Under the pieces are notes generated by a model. It saw only the letters and a list, made by a program, of their open reading frames with translations, made no database searches and was not told the origin of the DNA. Positions 16,891 through 26,246 of a stretch of DNA of 64,000 bases are shown here, one piece after another. Positions within the stretch are counted from its first letter, which is position 1, and every line of letters starts with the position of its first letter. Origin of the DNA: Armatimonadota bacterium. Lineage in GTDB: Bacteria; Bacillota; Desulfotomaculia; Desulfotomaculales; Nap2-2B. The translations under genes were made by a program, and so were the position numbers. The DNA is taken from NCBI GenBank assembly GCA_023511535.1, contig JAIMBK010000001.1, forward strand, positions 45,493 through 109,492, read 5' to 3'.

Positions 16891-18588
16891 CTCTCTCAAG
16901 AGTCTTTTTGTATAAACGTGTTCCGGGTTTTCGAATATTTCAAAGGATACACCCGTTTCCACTATTTCACCTCGATACATAACGTAAACTTTATCGGCAA
17001 TTTTACGGGCCAGATGCAAATCGTGAGTAATATACAGCATGGCAAATCCATGCCTGTTCTGGAGCGCTTTCAGCTCCCTTAAAAGATTGGCCTGGGTGGA
17101 AGGGTCCAGCATCGAGGTTACTTCGTCAGCAATCAATAATTTCGGCTTTGTTACCAGGGCGCGCGCGATGGCCAGACGTTGTCGCTGTCCTCCACTTAAG
17201 GCGTAACAGTAACGATTTAAAAATTCCGGGGAGACGGGCAACTGTACCTTCTGTAAAGCCTTCATTGCTTCTTCTTCCCTTTCATCTCTTTTGCCCCACT
17301 TAATTATGTCCAGCGGTTCTCTAACCACTTCCAGAACCTTCAGGCGGTGACTGGTGGCAGAGAATGGATCCTGGAAGATTATTTGCATACCCCCCACCAT
17401 TTTAGTGGCCCATCTTCCCTCCACCTTTTTGTTTTTAAAAAATACCTGGCCCGCATCGGCCGGCAAAACCCCTGCCAAAATGTGGGCAAGCGTAGATTTG
17501 CCGGAACCGGATTCCCCCACCAGGGCCACCACCTCACCGCTTTTAATTTCCAGGCTGACTCCTTTTACCGCCTCAATTTCTCTCTCCTTCAAGATGTATT
17601 TTTTTCGAATCCCTTCCGCCCTGAGAAACGTTTCGATGCCTCCCTTGTGACAGGCTACCATGCGCTCAAGGGCTACATACCTGAGGGGAGGTCTGGCCTG
17701 ACGGCAACTTTCTTCTCCCTGACAACACCGGGGATAAAAAGCACAACCTTCTATCGAGCCTCCCGGGGGAGGCTCTCCGCCGATTCCCCACAGGTCTTTA
17801 TACCTAAAGAAATTGGGGGAAGAATTCAGCAAGCCGCGGGTATAACAGTGCAGGGGATTTTTAAGCACCTCCGAGGTAATCCCCAGCTCGACCACGCGCC
17901 CACAGTACAGGGTCATCACTCTGGAGGTAAGCTTTTTAACTGCTCCCAAATCATGGGAGATTAAAATCATGGCAAAGCCCGACTTTTTCTGCAATTTCTG
18001 CAGCAACTGCAAAACTTCATTTTTACTTGCCGGGTCCAGCGACGTGGTAGGCTCATCCACAATCAGCAGTTCCGGATCACAGGACAAAGCCATGGCCAAA
18101 AGTACCCGCTGCCTCATTCCCCCTGATAACTGGTGCGGGTAACAGTGCCGCCACTCCGGCTCAAGGCCTGCCATTTCTAATAATTTTACAACCTTTTGGT
18201 CAATCTCCAGGGGGGATAAGTTATAATGAGCCCGCAAAGGCTCTCCTATTTGTTCTCCAATGCTGAGGACGGGATTAAGCACTTCCAGAGAGTTTTGAAA
18301 CACCATGGCCATATCTTTCCAGCGATAATTCCTCAGCCTCTTTTCCGGCAACCCCACCAGGTTTTGACCCCTGTAAATTATTTCCCCTTCAACGCCAACC
18401 TGTTTTAGCAACCCCATTATCCCCAGGGCCAGGGTACTTTTCCCACACCCGGATTCCCCAATAATCCCCAGGCTCTCTCCTTTTCGAAGCTGCAGGGACA
18501 CGCCGTCAACGGCCTTTACCGGCGGGTGTACGGCGTGATACGTAATGGACAGGTTTTTTATTTCCAGCAAATATTGCTCAGCGGTCAC
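16870..18588 (-). CDS. Peptide/nickel-type ABC transporter, two ATPase domains fused (DppD-DppF-like)
   Basis: Two Walker A motifs (GESGCGKST, GESGSGKST), two signature motifs (LSGGMRQR, LSGGQRQR). Likely GTG start at 18588. Confidence 0.9.
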   Translation of the reverse strand: MTAEQYLLEIKNLSITYHAVHPPVKAVDGVSLQLRKGESLGIIGESGCGKSTLALGIMGLLKQVGVEGEIIYRGQNLVGLPEKRLRNYRWKDMAMVFQNSLEVLNPVLSIGEQIGEPLRAHYNLSPLEIDQKVVKLLEMAGLEPEWRHCYPHQLSGGMRQRVLLAMALSCDPELLIVDEPTTSLDPASKNEVLQLLQKLQKKSGFAMILISHDLGAVKKLTSRVMTLYCGRVVELGITSEVLKNPLHCYTRGLLNSSPNFFRYKDLWGIGGEPPPGGSIEGCAFYPRCCQGEESCRQARPPLRYVALERMVACHKGGIETFLRAEGIRKKYILKEREIEAVKGVSLEIKSGEVVALVGESGSGKSTLAHILAGVLPADAGQVFFKNKKVEGRWATKMVGGMQIIFQDPFSATSHRLKVLEVVREPLDIIKWGKRDEREEEAMKALQKVQLPVSPEFLNRYCYALSGGQRQRLAIARALVTKPKLLIADEVTSMLDPSTQANLLRELKALQNRHGFAMLYITHDLHLARKIADKVYVMYRGEIVETGVSFEIFENPEHVYTKRLLREAFRDLV

Positions 18589-18613
18589 GGCGAATACCCC
18601 CAGGTATAAACGT

Positions 18614-19477
18614 TTACCTTCCCAGGCGCGGGTCGACCATTCGTTCCAGCTCACGGCTGATCAAGGCCAGGGAAATTACCATTATAATCAGGGCCAGCCA
18701 CGGGTAGAGCAACCACCATTTCCAGAAGTCCGTATAGTATATCCCCTTAAAATTGGTAGCATGGTGAATGATTAAACCCCAGCTTTTGGAAGTAGGGTCC
18801 CCCAACCCCAGAAAGGAAAGCCCGGCTTCGGCAACAATTGCCCTCCCCGAAAGCCTGATCATATTTACTGCCACCAAAGGGAAAACTTCCGGGAGAAAAT
18901 GCTTCCCCAGCAGATACCAGACGCCGGCGCCATATGTCTCCGCCGATTTGATATAGCTCCGTTCCTTCACCATCAGGATCTGGGAACGCACGATTCTGGC
19001 GGGGAAAACCCAGGAAAACAGGGCCAGCACGAAAATGATATTGAGCAGACTGGGACCGAAAAAAGCTGCCAGCACAATCATCACCGGCAGGTCCGGCAAC
19101 ACAATCATAATATCAATTAACCTCATGAAAACCTTATCGGGCCACCCGCCCAGGTACCCCGAAACAATGCCAATCAGGCCGCCGCCCAGGGCTGCCAATA
19201 AGGCCGTGCCGAAACCCACGAGCAGGCTGACCCTGGCCCCGTAGCACAGCTGGGCCCAAAGGTCAATACCAAGCTCGTCGGTACCCAAAGGGTGCCCTCC
19301 TCCCGGCGGCACAAGAGGCGGTCCCGATGAGATATTGTGGGGATGGATGGAAATATAAGGAGCCAGGATAGCTGCCAGCAGGACAACCAGAATCACCGCC
19401 AGACCGGCTTTTCCCGGCAGGGAAAATTCTTTTCCCCCTTCGACTATTTTCACCAACAACTCCGGCGTTCTCCCCAA
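18614..19477 (-). CDS. Peptide/nickel-type ABC permease (DppC-like)
   Basis: HPLGTDELGIDLWAQLCYGARVSLLVGFG; EAGLSFLGLGDPTSKSWG. Confidence 0.93.
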   Translation of the reverse strand: MGRTPELLVKIVEGGKEFSLPGKAGLAVILVVLLAAILAPYISIHPHNISSGPPLVPPGGGHPLGTDELGIDLWAQLCYGARVSLLVGFGTALLAALGGGLIGIVSGYLGGWPDKVFMRLIDIMIVLPDLPVMIVLAAFFGPSLLNIIFVLALFSWVFPARIVRSQILMVKERSYIKSAETYGAGVWYLLGKHFLPEVFPLVAVNMIRLSGRAIVAEAGLSFLGLGDPTSKSWGLIIHHATNFKGIYYTDFWKWWLLYPWLALIIMVISLALISRELERMVDPRLGR

Positions 19478-19479
19478 GG

Positions 19480-20481
19480 TTATCCCCCACGTATCCCGCT
19501 ATAGTCACCAATCCGCGGGTCAAGCTTCCTGTAAACTAAATCGGCGAGAAAATTGGCCAGCAAAACACATATGGTCACCACCAGGAAAATCCCCTGAACA
19601 AGCGGATAATCGTGGACCATGACGGCTTCCCTCATTAAATGCCCCAGCCCCGGGTAGGCAAAAACATTTTCCACCAGAATTGCGCCCCCCACAAGGGAAC
19701 CAAGGCTTAAAAACACCCGCGTTACGATGGGAAGCAGGGCATTCCTCAAGGCATGGCGAAAAATGATCCGTTTTTGGGGAAGTCCTTTGGCCCAGGCAGT
19801 ACGCAGGTAATCTTTTTCCAGCACGGTCGTCATACTGTTTCTGGAAAGCAAATACATACCGCCCAGCCGGGCAATGGTCAGGGCCATTACGGGCAGGAAA
19901 GCATGATGCAAGATATCAAGCAACTTTTCCCACCAACTACTATAACTGGCAAAATGCGTGATGGCCCCCGACAAGGGGAATAATCCCAACCCCGCGGCAA
20001 ATGTAAAAAGTAAAACGAGACCCAGGAGAAAGGCCGGAACCTCCGATAGAAGAATCAAGTGAAAAAACAGAAGTTTGTCCAGCAACTTCTCCCGGTACCA
20101 GGCGGATAGGCTGCCCAGAATAGTACCGGAAACAGTGCTCAGCAGCACCGCCGCCATGACCAGAAAAGTTGTCCACGGTAACCGGCGCAGGATGATCGCG
20201 CTCACCGGTTCATTATAGTACAAACTGTACCCTAAATCCCCCCGCAACAAATCAGCCAGGTAAGACAGGTACTGCCCGGCAACAGGCCGGTCCAGCCCGT
20301 AGTATTCAAGATAATACTGTCTCTGTTCTTCCGAAAACCTCGCCACCTCCTGGCCTTCGTCTGCAGACAGGTACAAAAAGGGATCGCCGGGCATGGCCCG
20401 GGGAAGGAAGAAGTTGAGGGTCACTAAGACCCAAATGGTAAAAAGATATTCCATCAGCCTGGTGACCCTCTTCCATTTCAA
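19480..20481 (-). CDS. Peptide/nickel-type ABC permease (DppB-like)
   Basis: LNFFLPRAMPGDPF...YYGLDRPVAGQYLSYLADLLRGDLGYSLYYNEPVSAII. Confidence 0.93.
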   Translation of the reverse strand: MKWKRVTRLMEYLFTIWVLVTLNFFLPRAMPGDPFLYLSADEGQEVARFSEEQRQYYLEYYGLDRPVAGQYLSYLADLLRGDLGYSLYYNEPVSAIILRRLPWTTFLVMAAVLLSTVSGTILGSLSAWYREKLLDKLLFFHLILLSEVPAFLLGLVLLFTFAAGLGLFPLSGAITHFASYSSWWEKLLDILHHAFLPVMALTIARLGGMYLLSRNSMTTVLEKDYLRTAWAKGLPQKRIIFRHALRNALLPIVTRVFLSLGSLVGGAILVENVFAYPGLGHLMREAVMVHDYPLVQGIFLVVTICVLLANFLADLVYRKLDPRIGDYSGIRGG

Positions 20482-20487
20482 TTAAGA

Positions 20488-22110
20488 TTAACCCCTTTCC
20501 AGGTAAGACAGTTTACTATGAGTTAAAGAATGGTGGTCAAACATGAACATCCAGCCGTCATATTTGGCCGGCCTGAACACGTTGTAACCGGTAGTGTAGT
20601 AAAGGGGTATTTCGGGGACATCTTCAGCCAGGATTTCCTGGATTTTAAAGATTAATTGCTTGCGTTTTTGATCATCCATTTCCAGGCGCTGTTTTTCTAA
20701 CAAGTTGTTTAATTCATCGTTGTTATAGCCCCGCAAGCCTGAAGCGGAAGGAGAAAGTCCTCCCCGGGAGCGGCCGGCGAACCTTTCGCGCAGGTAATCC
20801 GGGTCGTTGCCCCAACCCCCGTGCCCGATGATAGCCAGCTGGTACTCATTGTTTCGCACCCGGGCGTCCCGGGTCTTCATATCCACGCTTTGCACTTTTA
20901 TCTCGATCCCTGCTTTGGCCAGTTGCTCCTTCAATACTTCCGCCAGCCTGACTTCCTCCCCGACAAGCATGTTGAAGGAAAGTTTTTCACCGCTCTGGTT
21001 TTGGCGAATTCCGTTCTGGTCCAGCCTGTCGTAACCCAGCTTCACCAGCAGCTCTTCCGCCTTCTTTAAATCAAGGTCATATTGCCTGACATCGGGATTA
21101 TACATGACGTGGTCGGGAGGCAGGATCCCCGCACTGCCGGGGACAGCGGCGCCGCGGGCCACTTTTTCAATCAATTCTTTTGCATCAATAGCGGAAGCGA
21201 TGGCCTGCCTGAGTTCCCTCTGCCGCAAAGCCGGGTATTCGCCCATGTTGAACAGCAAGCGGTACCCCCAGAAGCCCGGATTGACCACAATTTTGTACTG
21301 CGGGTCATTTTGAAAACGGGGCAATACGTCGGGAGTAACACCGGCCAGATCAATTTCCCCTTTTTCAAAGGCCAAAATTTCTTCACTAACCGGCACAAAC
21401 TCAATAACCTTGACTCTCTGCCCGGGCCCCCAGAAATCCTCGAAAGCTTCAAAGCGGTAAGTGCCGTGTTCCTTGTTGTAGTCCGTCAGGCGGTAGGGGC
21501 CGGTTCCGATGACTGCTTCCGGCTTTGTAAACTCCTTCGGGTTATCAACGTTTTCCCAGATGTGTTTAGGAATGATGCGGGTCAAACCCAGGTTATAAAG
21601 CATAGCTGCGTTCGGTTCCGAAACGGTAATCAAAACCTGGCGATCTCCCACCACTTCCACTTTTTCAATATCCTCAGCGCCGATATATGACGACACCATG
21701 GGATGTTTACTTGCATATTCAAAAGTGAATTTAACATCCCCGGCAGTTAAAGGCTTCCCATCTTGCCATTTAACGCCATCTCGAATGGTAAACAGGTACT
21801 GTTTACCACCTTCTTTAATTTCATATTTTTCAGCCAGCCAGGGAATGAGCCCCTTTTCATCCCGCTCCAAAAGACCGTCAAAAATCAGGCCCATCTTAAA
21901 AATCCCCGGCCCTCTGGGATAATGGGCATAAGGACTCGGGTAACCCCAATCTCCCCCGGCCAGCCTGATCATCTCTACCGGCTGCTGTCCCCCGCCCTTC
22001 GCTCCGTCGGGTTTCCGGTCATCCCCGGCTTGATCCGTTCCACAGCCAAACAGAAGAAGGCTTAATGAGATGACCAGCAGGAGGGCGATTGATAACCATT
22101 TCCGGGACAT
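20488..22110 (-). CDS. Peptide/nickel-type ABC substrate-binding lipoprotein (SBP family 5)
   Basis: Lipobox LLLFGCGTD; SBP_bac_5 motifs (ANDVKFTFEYA-like, GTGPYRLTDY). Confidence 0.92.
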   Translation of the reverse strand: MSRKWLSIALLLVISLSLLLFGCGTDQAGDDRKPDGAKGGGQQPVEMIRLAGGDWGYPSPYAHYPRGPGIFKMGLIFDGLLERDEKGLIPWLAEKYEIKEGGKQYLFTIRDGVKWQDGKPLTAGDVKFTFEYASKHPMVSSYIGAEDIEKVEVVGDRQVLITVSEPNAAMLYNLGLTRIIPKHIWENVDNPKEFTKPEAVIGTGPYRLTDYNKEHGTYRFEAFEDFWGPGQRVKVIEFVPVSEEILAFEKGEIDLAGVTPDVLPRFQNDPQYKIVVNPGFWGYRLLFNMGEYPALRQRELRQAIASAIDAKELIEKVARGAAVPGSAGILPPDHVMYNPDVRQYDLDLKKAEELLVKLGYDRLDQNGIRQNQSGEKLSFNMLVGEEVRLAEVLKEQLAKAGIEIKVQSVDMKTRDARVRNNEYQLAIIGHGGWGNDPDYLRERFAGRSRGGLSPSASGLRGYNNDELNNLLEKQRLEMDDQKRKQLIFKIQEILAEDVPEIPLYYTTGYNVFRPAKYDGWMFMFDHHSLTHSKLSYLERG

Positions 22111-22163
22111 TGTGCCACCTCCAGTTCTAAATTATCCACCAGCAAAATCATATTTTATCCAAA

Positions 22164-23525
22164 TTAATTTACGGTAATATGAACGGTTTGGGTATCCTCC
22201 TCCCACTCCACGCTTGCTCCCAGCGCTTCGCTGATAAATCTTAACGGCACCATGGCCCGATCATTTATAATCTGCGCCGGTTGAGCTAATTGAACTGTTT
22301 TACCATTCTTTGTTGCAGCTTCGGCGCCGATTTTCAAAACGATATCAGCGCCCCCTTTAGTTTCTTTCATCAGCCCAATTTCAACCAGAGGGTTCACTCC
22401 GGCCGCTTGAAGGGCAGCAAGCTCATCTGCATCAACTTTAAAACGTTTTAACGTAGTAATCAGTGTTTCCGGGTTATCCAAATATTCCATTAACTCCATA
22501 TTCATTTTTAACTTCGATATCCATTCAGGTCCGGAGTAATCTGCCACCCCGGCCAATTTTCTTACTTTATCGAAGTCGAATCCCAGCGCCAGTCCGTCTC
22601 CCGAACCGGATTTTCCGTCCCAGCGAATATATAATCCGGCAATGGTCTTTGCTTCCGGCGGAAGTTTTTCTTCTTGCTCTTTTGTCAGGGCTTTTACATA
22701 GATTCCCTTCTTACCTACGGTTGTATCGAGGATAACCTGGAAGGCATCATCCTTGCACCAGGGAGGGCAGGCTATAATTTTATATTCCTGGCCTGGCTGC
22801 AGCGGCAACATCTTGTCCAGATACTTAATAATCAAATACCCGCTGTTTACACCGGGGCAGACGTGGTTATGAAATTGGATTACCTGTAAAAAATCATACG
22901 TGCATTTGGGATGAGCCCAGACATTAGCAATGCCGATCAAGCTGAACTCATTGCCTTCGAATACCTTGTTCTTCACTTTTTCTTCCCATTGCCCGGGATT
23001 ATTCAACAGATCATTTAATCCAATACTTTCTTTAGTAATTTTTACAAATATCTCTTTATCCGTTAGTTTATTTATTTCAGTTAACGGTTTACCAGCCACG
23101 GCATTATTTACCTGCAGGTAAACGAGCTCTTTAGTATCTTTTTTGAAAAAGGCAAACCAAAGCGGTTTTTCCTTACTGCGGTGAATCAATAATAAATTGC
23201 CCTTGCCTACGGTACAGCCGCTGACCGCCGTTACCCCGTCAATGCACTTTTCGGTAGTTTGCCCGTTAATTATTGCATACCCCGCATTGGTCATGGCCAG
23301 TACATTTTCATCGCCTTTGGTAAACGACAGCTGTTCCATTGCAATGCTTGCGGCCTTCGCGCCCAATAAGTGCCAGGAAGTTACATTTTCTTTGCCGGTA
23401 AAATTTTCCACGTCCTGGATTATTCCCGACGCTGACGCAAGCACAGGGAAAACCAGAAGCAAAGCCATAATAACGGGAACTATAACTGTTTTCATTCTCA
23501 TTAAGGAACCCTCCTCTAAGATCAT
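22164..23525 (-). CDS. Secreted FmdE-like protein with C-terminal copper-amine-oxidase-N-like domain
   Basis: Signal peptide; FHNHVCPGVNSGYLIIKYLDK...CPPWCKDDAFQVILDTTVGKKGIYV (FmdE); C-term AQIINDRAMVPLRFISEALGASVEWEEDTQTVHITVN. Confidence 0.85.
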   Translation of the reverse strand: MILEEGSLMRMKTVIVPVIMALLLVFPVLASASGIIQDVENFTGKENVTSWHLLGAKAASIAMEQLSFTKGDENVLAMTNAGYAIINGQTTEKCIDGVTAVSGCTVGKGNLLLIHRSKEKPLWFAFFKKDTKELVYLQVNNAVAGKPLTEINKLTDKEIFVKITKESIGLNDLLNNPGQWEEKVKNKVFEGNEFSLIGIANVWAHPKCTYDFLQVIQFHNHVCPGVNSGYLIIKYLDKMLPLQPGQEYKIIACPPWCKDDAFQVILDTTVGKKGIYVKALTKEQEEKLPPEAKTIAGLYIRWDGKSGSGDGLALGFDFDKVRKLAGVADYSGPEWISKLKMNMELMEYLDNPETLITTLKRFKVDADELAALQAAGVNPLVEIGLMKETKGGADIVLKIGAEAATKNGKTVQLAQPAQIINDRAMVPLRFISEALGASVEWEEDTQTVHITVN

Positions 23526-23615
23526 TTTTTACAGTTCCGGATTAATAAACTTGTTACCCAACTTTTGCCTGTCAACAAATCTATTTTTCCTTAGATCACC
23601 GCCTTTCTTGATCAG

Positions 23616-23676
23616 AATAAAAAAAGCCACCGGAAATCCCTTCCTGCCTTCAGGCGGGAAGAAGGCCTTCGTGGCC
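23616..23676 (-). ncRNA. Structured leader element R1 (Moco/Tuco-like candidate)
   Basis: Minus strand GGCCACGAAGGCCTTCTTCCCGCCTGAAGGCAGGAAGGGATTTCCGGTGGCTTTTTTTATT; shared P1, AGGC box and T tail with R2-R4. Confidence 0.6.
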
Positions 23677-23730
23677 CATTTTCTTCCAATATCCAACTTT
23701 GCTGCGTCTCCACCTGCTTTTCAGCAAGAA

Positions 23731-23790
23731 AACAAAAAGCCACGGAACCTCCTTCCCCCCAGAGAAGGAATTTTTGGGCCTCCGTGGCCG
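23731..23790 (-). ncRNA. Structured leader element R2 (Moco/Tuco-like candidate), tandem with R1
   Basis: Minus strand CGGCCACGGAGGCCCAAAAATTCCTTCTCTGGGGGGAAGGAGGTTCCGTGGCTTTTTGTT; 8-bp P1 GCCACGGA/TCCGTGGC. Confidence 0.65.
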
Positions 23791-23856
23791 ATAATTCTTA
23801 CCTTCTGCGGTTGACGAAAAATATAATTTGTCCGTGTCGTTCCCGTCTCCGCTACG

Positions 23857-23950
23857 GGGTTAAAGACAGGACAACTTTCGTCATAACGTTACCACGTCAT
23901 CACGGCGCTGTCAAGTCATTCGGTTAAAGATCCAGGATAACTTTCGTCCT
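23857..23950. repeat. Two direct repeats GGTTAAAGA(TC)CAGGA(C/T)AACTTTCGTC, 64-bp offset
   Basis: Copies at ~23858-23882 and ~23922-23948, read directly. Confidence 0.7.
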
Positions 23951-24221
23951 CACCCATTCGACCAAAATTATGTGAAGCCTCTCCCGCCTCCCAAGAGGTA
24001 AGAGCCCAAAAACAGGAAGGCGCGACATCTTTTCCCGCCCTGTTCTGACCACTATATCCGGGCAAAAATTTCCTTAACCTCCACCTCCAGCCCATCCCAA
24101 AACAAGCGATTTAACTTGCTATTTTAAGTGGGTAAACGTATGTTCCCCTCATACCCAGACCGTCTTTTTGAACTGGTAGCCAAAAATGGAGAGATCCAGA
24201 TTTATCGTCTCCCGGCAGCGG

Positions 24222-25340
24222 CTACCGGCTTAACCTCTTTTTGGCAATGATTATTTTGGAATCCAGTGCATCGCCAATCTTTCCCAGCGAGGGGCCGGCA
24301 AATGCAGCCGTTTCAATCACCTTTTCAATGGAGAAATATCCAGACAGCAGTTCCAGGTAATCTTCAAAGGAAAGATCTCCTTCAAAACTGTACACCCTGT
24401 CTCCTTTTTTCACGCCGGCGAAGGTGGTCAGATTCCACTCCAGATCCAGGAAAATATCTTTTGTTTCTTCACCTTTCCGGTAAAAGCAGTGCTTGCTGAC
24501 AAAAAGCCCGCCCTCGTTTAAGCTGGCGTGGATTTTAGGCACCAGTCCCGGATTTTTACCGCCGGGATTGTAGGCAAAAAAGACCAGGTCGTAGCCGCTG
24601 CCCAGGTCGTCTTGAAAAAAGTTCCCGGCCATGACTGTTACCTTTGCCCCGTGTTTTTCAATGTACGCCCTTGTTTTTTGCGTAACCCCGGGAAGATCGT
24701 AGACGAATACCCGCAACCCCGGGTTTAATTTGGAAAACGCAATGGCGTACAGGCCGTGGCCGCTACCGAGATCGAGAAGTTTTCTTGCTTTTTGAAATTC
24801 CGGAAGTCCGGCCACAATCCGGACTGTTTTTGGCAGTTCCCCGGTCAGGTGTTCTGCGGCTATGGCGTGGATGTGGTCCTCCCCGAAAAACTCTTCTTCG
24901 CGGATCTTAACCGGTCCGCCCTTCAAAACTTCGGGCAATTTTTCCCAGAGCCGGAATGTGCCCCGTAAGGTTTTCAAAACATTCTCCTGCGCCAGGGGGG
25001 AACCGGTTCGCAAATAAAGGTTGCTGATTTCAGCATTTTGATAAGCACCGTTTACTTCAACGAGGAAACCAAGCTTTTCCAGACACTTGCAGACGATGCG
25101 GGCGATCCGCGGGTTTAAGCCCAGTTCACGGGAAAGCTCAACGGTCGGGCGCGGGGCTTCCAGGTGGTCAAAAAGGCCGGTTTCAACGGCCGCCGACAGA
25201 AGGCAAAACACTTTATAATTTACGGCGCAATTATTTAAGAGTGAATATAATGGCTGAACGTCAACAAATGGCTCCTGGCCAAACAAATCTCCGTGAACAT
25301 CTTCCCCGAGACCAGTGATAACCGGATGTACCTTTTTCAA
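24222..25340 (-). CDS. SAM-dependent O-methyltransferase (plant-type/dimerisation-2 family)
   Basis: N-term winged-helix dimerisation region, KLLDLGSGHGLYAIAFSKLNPGLRVFVYDLPGV. Confidence 0.85.
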   Translation of the reverse strand: MKKVHPVITGLGEDVHGDLFGQEPFVDVQPLYSLLNNCAVNYKVFCLLSAAVETGLFDHLEAPRPTVELSRELGLNPRIARIVCKCLEKLGFLVEVNGAYQNAEISNLYLRTGSPLAQENVLKTLRGTFRLWEKLPEVLKGGPVKIREEEFFGEDHIHAIAAEHLTGELPKTVRIVAGLPEFQKARKLLDLGSGHGLYAIAFSKLNPGLRVFVYDLPGVTQKTRAYIEKHGAKVTVMAGNFFQDDLGSGYDLVFFAYNPGGKNPGLVPKIHASLNEGGLFVSKHCFYRKGEETKDIFLDLEWNLTTFAGVKKGDRVYSFEGDLSFEDYLELLSGYFSIEKVIETAAFAGPSLGKIGDALDSKIIIAKKRLSR

Positions 25341-25370
25341 TCCGCTCAGCCCCCTTTAAACCGAACGTTA

Positions 25371-25452
25371 AAAAACAAAAAGACCATGAAAGCCCTTCAT
25401 CCATTCCTGGATTTTCTTCCTCCTGGAAGAATCCGGCGCCTCCATGGCTACC
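25371..25452 (-). ncRNA. Structured leader element R3 (Moco/Tuco-like candidate)
   Basis: Minus strand GTAGCCATGGAGGCGCCGGATTCTTCCAGGAGGAAGAAAATCCAGGAATGGATGAAGGGCTTTCATGGTCTTTTTGTTTTT. Confidence 0.65.
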
Positions 25453-25599
25453 ATAATTAAATTACCTTATTCTGCACGGCAGGGAGAAATCCTCTCGGGG
25501 GGAAAATTTTTTTTATTATGTTCGTTCATGCGGCCATCGCGCTGCCTGCGACTTTTACCCTCAGCATTTCGGTCTTTATATTAGTATAGACAACCACTA

Positions 25600-26230
25600 C
25601 TGTCAGCCAGGCCGTTTACCAGGCAGTTTACAGCGGGAGCAGTTCATCCCCTCCGCTGACCGTCGATGTAACCTATTCCACCCTTTATCAAAAACCGGAA
25701 TTAACTGTTTTCGCCCAGGCAGTGGAGACAGTAAATCAGGCTGTTTATGCTGCCCTTACTCCTCCAGCGGGGGGCGTCGGCCGGCTGGAGGAGCTTTACC
25801 AAAGCGTTTATGCCGGCGTAGATGAGGCTTCCCTGGGAAGCGAGTTGCCACCGGGAACTTTTGATTCCTTTGCCAGCTATTATGACTGGTACAGGCTAAG
25901 CGGCCGCTTTAAAGAAGGAGCTCCCTGGGCAGGCATTATCTGTTACAACACCTATTTTATCAATAATGACCTGGATATGCATACGGCCCTGCTGGATAAC
26001 CTGGAGAAAAAGGGGTTAAATGTGCTCCTGGCCTTTACCGATGCCGACAGAAAAGCCCTGCTCGATGAATTCTTCCTTCAGGACGGGCGCAGCCGGGTTG
26101 ATGTGTTGATGACCTGTATGGGATTTAATTTCATTTATGGCCGGCCTGAAGCCGGCATTGAACCTGTTTAAGCAGCTCAATGTCCCGGTGCTGGCCCCGG
26201 TGTACAGCAGCAATTTGGAAGCATGGCAGG
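25600..26230 (+). pseudogene. CobN-like (cobaltochelatase large-subunit family) gene fragment
   Basis: VETVNQAVYAAL...GAPWAGIICYNTYFINNDLDMHTALLDNLEKKGLNVLLAFTD...DVLMTCMGFNFIYGRPEAGIE then frameshift to LKQLNVPVLAPVYSSNLEAWQ. Confidence 0.6.
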
Positions 26231-26246
26231 TATTTAGCGTTCACTT

